From assembly GCA_018257865.1 (NCBI GenBank), contig JAEUBA010000028.1:269202-333201 (forward strand): a DNA stretch of 64,000 nt, given 5' to 3'. The position numbers and the translations under genes were made by a program. Under the pieces are notes generated by a model. That model ran no database searches. It was not told the origin of the DNA and saw only the letters and a program-made list of their open reading frames with translations. Position 1 is the stretch's first letter. Each line of letters begins with the position of its first letter. Of the stretch, positions 55,741-64,000 are shown piece after piece. Source of the DNA: Stereocaulon alpinum (taxonomy: Eukaryota > Ascomycota > Lecanoromycetes > Lecanorales > Stereocaulaceae).

Positions 55741-56149
55741 AGAGATTTTATCTAGTGCGCGCATAGAGGCCTTGGTAAGCCCTAGCCCTAGTAGGCTAGC
55801 TAAGCGAGCCTTGCTAAGTATTACTAAGTAGGCCTTATCTACTATAGTTTTTACTACTTATTCTAACGCTCCTATTTAAAACTAGCGGTAGTAAGGTAGC
55901 CTATTATCTAAGCTCCCTACTAATTACGCTTATAGCTAGTCCCAGCTTATCTTAGAAAGAGTAGAATTCGTTAAGGGCGAGAGCCTTAGTTATACCGTTA
56001 GTAACTATATTAGTAGTATTATAATATTATAAGGTTAATTCGCTAGTTTCGGATACTATTTCGCGTATAAAATAAAACTTATTACGTATATATTTAGTAC
56101 GCTAGTAGTTAATTAGATTAGTAGCTAATTTAATAACTACCTAGTTATC

Positions 56150-59100
56150 TCCTATTAACTTAATAGGTTTTATATCCTTTTTATTATAGCTAATCCCTTA
56201 TAGTAATTCGCTAAGGAAGAGAGATTCTTTAGCGGTATTATATTTAGTAACGTATTCCGCCTCTATAGTTAAATTAGTATAGAGAGTTTAAAGCTTACTA
56301 AACTAGCTTATTAGCCTATTCTATAATTAAAAGATATAGCCTAATATTATATAAGAAGTATCTCTATTATCTAACTATAATAAGTCTATCTAACTAAGTA
56401 AGTTACCTTCTAGATTAACGCCTTTTATAACGTCTCTAGGTTTATAGCGTAGTCTAACTTTAGTAGTACCCGCTAGATATTTAATAATTTATTTTACTAA
56501 ATTAAGGTATTCGCTAGTAGGGTTAATAGAGAAACGTCTACTTTTTCTAACTATAAAAGTTAAGTCTAGACGTATTATTATTAATAACTATTATAATTCT
56601 CCTACTAAGGTGCGATAGACTTCCGCCTTAGTACGGTCTACTATATATTTATTAGGTACTCTAACTAATTCGTTACCTTTATCTATTAGTAAGGTAATAG
56701 GGTAGTAGGATTCTATATCTACCTAAGTAATAACCCGCTTAGCGTATAAAGTCTAATTAATATAGATAGTACGGTTAGGGCGGTCTCGAATTATCGCTAT
56801 CCCTAGATACTAGTTAACGTCCCTAAGGTATTTTATTCTAAATTATTAGTCTAAATTCTATTTAAACTCAGCGATTAGGGCCTTATTAGGTCCGTATATA
56901 AGGATATTATTAATAAAAAATATAACTATTATTCTATTTTCGCTAGTAAATATAGAGTAGTCTTTAATTAGCCTAGTATATCCTAAGGACTCTATAAATT
57001 AGCGGACGGTTTTATACTATTTGCGTAGAGACTACTTAAGGCTATATAGGGCGCGCCGTAGTTAATAGGCGTTAGTAGGATTACTATTAGTAAAGCCGTA
57101 GGGTTACTTAACCTATACTTCCTCTATTAGTAAAGATTCGAGGAAGGTAGTAATAATATTAGAATACTCTATTTTATAGTTATACTTAGTATATAGTGCT
57201 ATTAGAATTCGTACTATAGTACCTTTAACTATACTTAAATAAGTCTTATTATAATTAAGACCTTTAATCTACCTAAATCCCTTAACTACTTAGTATACTT
57301 TATACTAAGCGATCTCTCTATTAGGGTTTAACTTATAAGTAAGGACCTAATATCTAAGTAAGGCCTTCTATCCCTTAGGAACGAGGGCTAGTATATCCTA
57401 AGTTACTATCTTTTCTAATAAGGCTAGCTTATCTTAGAAAGCTACTATCTATTTTTCTTTATTAGGGCTACTTAGGGCCGTATAAATATTAGTAGGTATA
57501 GGAGGTATAGGTATAACTTTAGCCTTATAAGATCTAGTAGTAATTCTCGCTACGAAACCTCTCCTATATAGTTACCTATAATCAGGTCTCGCTTACACGC
57601 GTATTCGTATAGTGCGAATATTTAGATTAGTATTTACGACCGTAGTCGTAGGAGTCTCCGACTATTATAGAGATATAGTAGCCTAGGGACCTTCGGTCTC
57701 CTTAGGAGTCTACTCTAGCGCTGGTATCTACGTAGGAGTCTTAAATATATTATTAGACGAGTCGTTATTATTAGATAAGGAGTTAGATTTATTTAAATCG
57801 ATATTCGTAACGTTAGGGTTATTCGAATCGTTTTCGTCCGAATTATTCGAATTATTTATATCCGAATTACTTATTAGATTAACGTCCGTAATAGCGGTTA
57901 CGTTAGTAGCTTATTCGCCTTACTTAATTAGGTTAGTACTTATAGTTAGCGACTTTTATCGCTTAGTAGGAGTTTTCGACGAGTTAATAGTAAAGAATTC
58001 CTAAGAGTCGTTTTTATTAAAAGACTCTTCTTCGCCTACCCCCGTAGCTTTGCTATTAATATAGGAGTCTAGCTCCTACCTTACCTAAAAGGATTTAAAC
58101 GTACGTTTTTTTTATACGTCTTAGAAGCGGTATTAATTATTATAGAAACCGTAGCTAAGAAATTTAGCCTTAGTAGCCCTATTATCTAACTTCTTCTTTA
58201 TTAGATTAGTATTATAGACGTAGGTAATATAGCTAAATAGTCTAAAGTTACTAATATTAGCCTTCTTACCTATCTAAGCCTTATAGGGAGTAGTAGACGG
58301 ATCTACTAATAATAGCGACCTATTCTTAGTATAGATAATATAGCTTATTACCTTACCTTAGTAGGATTAGCTAAAGCCGGCGTCTTATAGCACTATACGA
58401 ACTCTACTAAATAAGGTTCGAAAAGTTCGCTCTATAATTATATTCTAATTCGGCGTATATAGCTCTACTAGCTCCTATTAAATTCTAAAACTCTATAGGA
58501 TAGCTTATACTTCCTTAGAGGTATAGATTAGTTCGTTATCGCTAGTAAAGTAACTTACTAGTCGTCTCTAAGTCTTTATTAATATTAGGTAATCGCGTAG
58601 TATTATTAGGAGGTTAGTCTTAAATTTTATTATATAAATCCAGACTATATTAGTAGCCTTATATATAAAGGAGACGTAATAGTAGTAGCCGCCTTTAGTA
58701 AGCTTAATCTACCTACCGCTAGTAATATCTAAGGAGATCTTAGCTCCTAGTACTAATTCTCGTTTCTTTAGGTCTTATTAATAAGGAATTCTATTATAAA
58801 TCTTCGTTATCTTAGTAATAGCGCAGTCTTCGTATATCTTATATAGTAGTACTACTTTTTATAGCTTATCCGCTACCTTAGTATTAATTCTTAAGGCTAC
58901 GTTTATAAGCTTCTTAACGTCTTATATACCTAAGTAACCTAGACGGCGGTGCTATTTATCCTAAGATATATAATTAGCGAGAGGTTTCTTTAAAGATCGT
59001 AATATATATAGTATCTTAGTATATTAAAGATCGAGTAAGTAACTATTACCTACTTAGGTTTTAGTAAGGACTAATTTACTATCGCTATCGTCGATAATAT

Positions 59101-59720
59101 TAAATCTATCGTCTTTAATAACGGCGTAGTAGCCCTTATCTTCTAAGTAGGCTACTAAGAGTAAATTATAATATATTATAGATATATAGTAGACGCTAGT
59201 AAGCTCGATTATCGAAAGTTTTCTATTTACTATTCTTAGATAGTCTACGTTTCTAATTCCTAGGACTCTTAGGGAGTTACCGTCGATTCCTAATAGTATT
59301 TTATTAACTTTTTGGTAAGTCTAGAATTTAGAAATATCCTATATTATATAGATATTAGAGGCGGTATTAATATAGACCGCTTCCTCCTTTAGATTAGAAG
59401 GAATAGACGTATTAATCCTTCTCTCGTTATAGAAGGATTTCTTAGTTATACTAGGCCTAACGTATTCGTTAGATTCGCTAGTTTTCTTATTTTAAGCTTC
59501 TGCGGCCAAATTCGTCGTAGGCGGGGATAGAGGCGTTATTAATACCTTCGTAGTAGAGGCCTTATTCTTATTAGCTTCTTTTTCTTTACTAATTCTTTCC
59601 TAGATTTCCTTATTCGGAATCTAGTCGTCCGGGGCTAAGTGCGGATTAGTACTAGCCGGATATAACGGGGTAGTTTAACTCCTACGGGTAAATCACATAG
59701 TATATTAAGTACTAAGAAGG
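56150..59720 (-). mobile_element. Degenerate Ty1/copia retrotransposon (pol), RIP-mutated
   Basis: Reading the minus strand through many stops gives the Ty1/copia order: protease-like and linker region (about 59.3-59.7 kb), integrase zinc-binding piece HRRLGYLGI (about 58.93-58.96 kb), integrase core, a long polar linker (57.6-58.1 kb), reverse transcriptase with RRALYSLK (about 57.03-57.06 kb), the catalytic box now FINNILIYG (about 56.89-56.92 kb) and an RNase H-like end (56.2-56.5 kb). The YxDD aspartates have become Asn, and expected Gln or Trp codons are TAG/TAA, all as C-to-T/G-to-A changes predict. I could not find matching LTRs at both ends, so the element is probably truncated or its LTRs are too altered. 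Confidence 0.85.
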
Positions 59721-60404
59721 TAATAGAGATAGATAGTTATTAAAGTATCTTTAGCTAAGAGTCCTCTCTATTATATAAGTTAAGTATAAGGAGATAAGAA
59801 ATATTCTACTAAAGGAAACCCTTTAGAGGAAGTAGAATATAAAGTATATACTGCTCTTCTACCCTAAACTAGCGGGAGAAAGAGCGGAGCTGATAAAATA
59901 AGCGGGGACGAATAATATAAGAGAAATACTAACACAGGCTAAGGGAATCCGCGCGGCCGTACGATAGATAGTAAGAATAGGATAGCTTAGCTAGTTCTTA
60001 CTAACTAAGTAATAATTAGTATAGTCTAAACTACCCCTAGGACCCTACGAAGCGCCTAGACTAGTAAAGAAGAGGAAAAGGAAAAAGGAACTATTAGCGG
60101 GGGATACTAGAGAATAACTACCTACTCTAGACTAAAGGTAAGGCGTCCGTTAAACTATATAATAGATATAGAACGCGATAAGGTCTAGGATAGAAGTCTA
60201 AGGGTAGAAGGGGAGAGAGAGATAAGATAAGTAGTATTTAAGGTATAAGTATAGCTAGAGGCTATTAATAAAGAGGTAAATAGGTTATAGATAAGAGGGA
60301 GTTTTTACCTAAAGAAAGGTTTCTCTAGCGACTAGTAGAGCTTCCGCTCTACTAGGATAATTCTATAGGACTCCCTCATTAGCAGAGTATTTCTACTAGA
60401 GTAG

Positions 60405-60625
60405 GTGTATAAATCAATCAATTAATCAATCAACCCTTTCCTTATATATTTATCTAGATTATACTAAGTTATAGTATAATCCCTTATAATCTTTCTTAGA
60501 TTACTTAGGATTATAACTAATCCCTAGTAATCCCCCTAAGATCTCCTAGGATTATAGGTAATCCCCTATAATCCTCGCTAGATTATCTAGGATTACTTAG
60601 TCCTATCCTTAGAACCTCCTTAGTT
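60405..60625. repeat. Short degenerate repeats (ATCAATCA and AGGATTAT/AATCCC motifs)
   Basis: A short (ATCA)n stretch near 60410-60435 is followed by several copies of CTTAGGATTATA/CCTAGGATTATAGG and TAATCCC at roughly 40-50 base spacing. It may be part of a mutated LTR or terminal region between two elements. Confidence 0.5.
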
Positions 60626-61214
60626 CTAAGACTTAGGGTCTTAGTATATAATATACGCTAAGCGCCCGTAATATTATCCCCTTATTAAGGAACTTTTATC
60701 TTAAAATTCTTCTTCCTTAATTACTATCCCCTATACTAAAAGCCTAGCGTCTAACTTCTTATTAACGGCGATTACGACTTTTAACGAAGATAGAGAGAGC
60801 GACCCTCTCTAAATAATACTATATTAGATATATTAAGGAGAAGGCGACCTATCTTATAAGTAAGGACTCTAACTAATATTTAGAATATATTAAGCGGGGG
60901 GTAGACTATAGTCTTACCCCTATTAATATTCCCTAATAGAAATAATTAGAAGAGTAATAAAAATAACTTTATTATAAGCTAAGCGAGGCTTATATAAAGT
61001 CTATTCGTATTCTTTCTAAGCTCGATTTAATTAAGGCTAACTAAGAATAGATAGTTAAGAAAGAAGTAGAAAATATAGAGGCTTTAGAGAAAGAGGAGGA
61101 AGTAAGTATTAAGGCTCCCTTTAAGGTCCCTAATAACCCCCCGCTATTTAATATCAGCGAATTTAATTTCTCTAGGTAGGATCCCCTAACTACGGGTTTT
61201 AATTTCAAAACTAT

Positions 61215-61925
61215 TCTAGCTTTTTAGGGTAGTTAAGTATAGATAGTAATTCCTATATATTCTCTAAATAATTATAGTCTAACTACTTAATTAGATACCT
61301 CTTTTTTCCTTTAATTACTTAGTAATCTAGAATTTCTTTAATATTATACTCCTTATTATCCTAATCTTAGAGGAGTAGTGCGGTCTATAGTAGTATCTTA
61401 GGATCTACTTTCTTAAGTAATAATATATAGAATACTAAGTACTTCCTTATTAGCTAAGGGAGATTTAGTATATAGTTTATATCCCTTTTACGTTCCTAGC
61501 TTTATATAATTAAGCTTATTACTAAGCCTATTAGTTTTAAAGTTTCTATAAAGAAGATATACCCTATCCCCTTTAGAAATATTTAGACCTTTTAAACGTT
61601 TTTAATTATAATATATCGCTAAGTAGTTACTTAGGAATTATAAGTCTTTCTATAATTCTTAATAAATTCTTACTAATTCCCTAGTAGTAATAGTTACTTT
61701 CTAAGCCTTTAGTTTAATCCCCTTTAGTAATAGTATTATACGTAGTTCGAACCTATAGTTAGCTTAGAATAGTATTATACCTATTAGGTTAGATATTAAT
61801 CTATTATATACTAGCTACGCTACTAGTAGGTAGAATACCTAATCGTCTTATTAGTAGTTAATATAGTACCGAAGATACTACTTTAGTATCTAGTTAGTTC
61901 TCTCCGTCTAACCGTTAGTCTATAG
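61215..61925 (-). mobile_element. Degenerate Ty3/gypsy chromovirus fragment: integrase C-terminus and chromodomain
   Basis: On the minus strand the sequence begins with TNG-stop-TERTN (about 61.89-61.92 kb), the gypsy integrase GQTER motif with its Gln codon turned into TAG, then YLRYYINY followed by DD, as in the usual NYQQDDW continuation. At the other end (61.2-61.35 kb) it reads EILDY...RYLI..LDYNYLENI.ELLSILNYPKKL, the pattern of a chromodomain. This marks the 3' end of a chromovirus pol. The N-terminal part of pol is missing: the frame stops abruptly at 61925, where a different element appears to begin. Confidence 0.8.
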
Positions 61926-64000
61926 TGTTATGGTGTGGCCTTATAAGCCATACCTACTATGTTACCGCTAAGACTCACCGTATCCTAGATAACTAGGTTT
62001 ATTAAATAAGGTCTAATATTTATTAGATACCAGCGCAGTAGGTCCCTAAACCTAATATTAACCTAAGTTAATATCGACCCTTAGTAGGCCTAGCCTAGCC
62101 TAGCTGGGATTCCCTATTAGGAAATAAGCTTTAGTAGCTCCTATATCTAAAGCTACTACCCCTATCCTATTTCTACTTCCTTATCTTTTATCTTAGCTTA
62201 CTCCTATACCTAAGTCCTTACTATAGAATTAATTATACCTCGTCTACGTCCCGTTCCCTAATATTATAAAAGACTAACTACCTAGCTAGTGCTTCTACGC
62301 ACTAGAGTAACTATAATATCGGAATAACTATTGGAATATAATACTTATATATAATAGTTACTCGCTAAAGTCTAAGAGGACCCTTCTAGGGCCCTAAACC
62401 TTCTTAATAACCTCTATACTTAGGCTGAGGGTACTACCTCGTCCGCAGCTACGCCTCCCCCGACTCCCCCTATACTTAACGTAGTAACCCTCGCTAGTGC
62501 TATCGCTTAAGCGATAGTATAAGTTCTCCTATCTATAATTTAGTCTATACCCTAACCCTAAGTATTTAATATAGATACCCTTAGTAACGCTTTAATTATA
62601 GGACTATAACCGTCCCTAATAGTAGGCTATTATAAACTCTATCCTATATATACGCTAAGGGTCCGCCGGCTCACGTGATATAATATAACTAGGGGGTAGG
62701 ATCTTAGCGAATATATATCTATCCTAGATTCCCTAATATTCTAAGTTCCTTAAGAATTAGTTCCTACTACTACGGGGGTAATAAATATACCTTTACTCCT
62801 ATAGCTACTTTACGTCTCTTATACTACTACCGCCGGTATTAAGCCGGCGTGCTAGTCCTTTATAGTTCTAATTCTTCTACCTTTTAAAGGGAGAGGCCCG
62901 GAGTTACTATAATATTAGGTCGTTAGCGCGGTCGTAGCGCTATAACTAACCCCCCTATTAAAAAAGGTAATAATATTAATAAAATAGAGCGTTAAGAGAC
63001 TAATAATATATCTACTAAGACCTTAGAGATAGACGACGCTACGCTAGATTAGCGTATACGCGAAGCCTAAGCTACTAATTAGCGCCTAAAGCGAATTCGC
63101 GAATTATTAGTACTTAAAGCTAAAAATAAGATAATTTAACACTTAAGATCGTAATCTATAATTAGAATATTAATAGGGATAGTTAAAGAGTTAGAAGATA
63201 ATACTACTATTAACGAGCTATCGCGCTTAGTTAATATTACTAGCTAATAAATTCCTAAACGACTAATTATACTCGCTATTAGACTAATAATAAACCTACT
63301 TCTATACTAAATACTATTAGTAGTAAAGAGTTTTCGCCCTAATAATATACGGGCCTATAAGGGTACTAGCGAAGGTAAATACTTACGCTAGTTCGCTAAC
63401 TTAGAAAAGAAGTTCCTAAAGAGTTTAGAATACTTTACTATCGAATTATTAAGGATAGTTTACTATATAGATACCTTAGAGGATAACCTAAATACTTAGT
63501 AGAATACCTATATTAAGGACTAAGGTTAGGATAGTATCTTATTCGTATTTTTTAAGTAGTTCCTATATAATTTAGTAGTAGATCCTATAAACCGCCGTCT
63601 CTTCGCCTACGAAAGGTTTAAAGAGGTTAAGTAATATTTAGATTAAAAGGTTACTATATTTAAGGCCTACTTAGAGGAGTTAGAAGCTAACCTACTACCT
63701 ATAGTATTAGAGATAAAAGCTAACCTCTTCCTAGCTAAGCTAAGACCGGAACTAAAAAATAAAATTCTTAGTACTAGTAGGGTATCTAATAATTAGGAAG
63801 ATATTATTATATAGGCTATTATATAGGAGAATACTATAGTACGTAAGTAGCGCAGAGCTGTCTTAGTTAGCTATAGGAAGTCTACTATTAGGGGCTCTAA
63901 GTTACTTAGAAGTCGCCTACTAGAATATTATATCTCTAGACCTAATAAGTTAGGTCTAAGGAGTAATAGCGCGCCTTTAGCGTAATAGTATCTTTATATA
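61926..64000 (+). mobile_element. Third LTR retrotransposon, 5' part with gag trace, probably inserted in the gypsy element
   Basis: At 61926 the sequence starts TGTTATGGTGTGGCC, an LTR-like terminus that has kept TG dinucleotides, immediately after the interrupted gypsy integrase frame. About 1 kb downstream the plus strand can be read, through stops, as a gag-like protein: IRELLVLKAK near 63.1 kb, KGTSEGKYLR...FANLEKKF near 63.35-63.42 kb, then YFTIELLRIVYYIDTLEDN, FAYERFKEVK and EELEANLLPIVLEIKANLFL (63.7 kb). The element runs off the window end. LTR length and primer-binding site were not determined. Confidence 0.6.

Larger units (their letters stand above)
55741..64000. other. RIP-mutated, AT-rich repeat tract without intact genes
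   Basis: From about 55.74 kb to the end of the window no ORF of useful length exists in any frame. TA is the commonest dinucleotide, and CA and its complement TG are nearly absent over long stretches while CG persists. That is the signature of repeat-induced point mutation acting on CpA. Dead transposon reading frames can be followed in it and are listed separately. A further degenerate coding trace on the plus strand, at about 60860-61200 (SKLDLIKAN, ENIEALEKEEEV, NISEFNFSR), was not assigned. Confidence 0.9.

Overview
The window looks like nuclear DNA of a filamentous ascomycete (Pezizomycotina; a dothideomycete is my low-confidence guess). The reasons are short GT-AG introns of about 46-190 bases in most genes, an intron-bearing tRNA-Leu(CAG), typical fungal families (GH76 mannanase, PHO84-type transporter, fungal rhodopsin-domain protein, UPF0390, Mtc1, Tim50), and an 8 kb AT-rich tract carrying the footprint of repeat-induced point mutation (RIP). 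All assignments are from reading the sequence; no database search was run. Exon joins were chosen by splice signals, reading frame and recognisable protein motifs.

Layout: 0-12.4 kb is sparse, with a phosphate/H+ symporter gene (minus, 6 exons), tRNA-Leu, a secreted GH76 enzyme and adenine phosphoribosyltransferase. 13.8-20.2 kb, all minus strand, holds a 68-residue SMP-domain protein, one doubtful small gene, a coiled-coil protein with a Cys/His-rich core and a seven-helix rhodopsin-type protein. 22.4-28.0 kb is an accessory island: a small secreted Cys protein, a second secreted-protein gene broken by one in-frame TAG, and a tandem array of three diverged paralogues with two zinc-finger-like motifs each. 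This island is the most interesting part of the window.

28.4-50.7 kb is a dense housekeeping block: threonine synthase, UPF0390, Mtc1, a basic repeat-tailed nuclear-type protein, a glycine-rich-domain protein, the class I histone deacetylase Rpd3, proteasome deubiquitinase Rpn11, an F-box protein, Tim50, and an F-box/beta-propeller protein ending in a CaaX-like box. Several pairs are divergent and share 300-410 bp promoters (threonine synthase/UPF0390, Rpd3/Rpn11, F-box/Tim50). A degenerate tandem-repeat array of about 0.65 kb lies just upstream of the basic protein gene.

50.7-55.7 kb is gene-poor, with one small spliced gene and one frame-broken relic. From about 55.74 kb to the end of the window no open reading frame of useful size survives. 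CA and TG dinucleotides are almost absent while CG is retained, and dead reading frames of a Ty1/copia element (minus), a Ty3/gypsy chromovirus (minus) and a third, probably nested LTR element with a gag trace (plus) can be read through the mutations.
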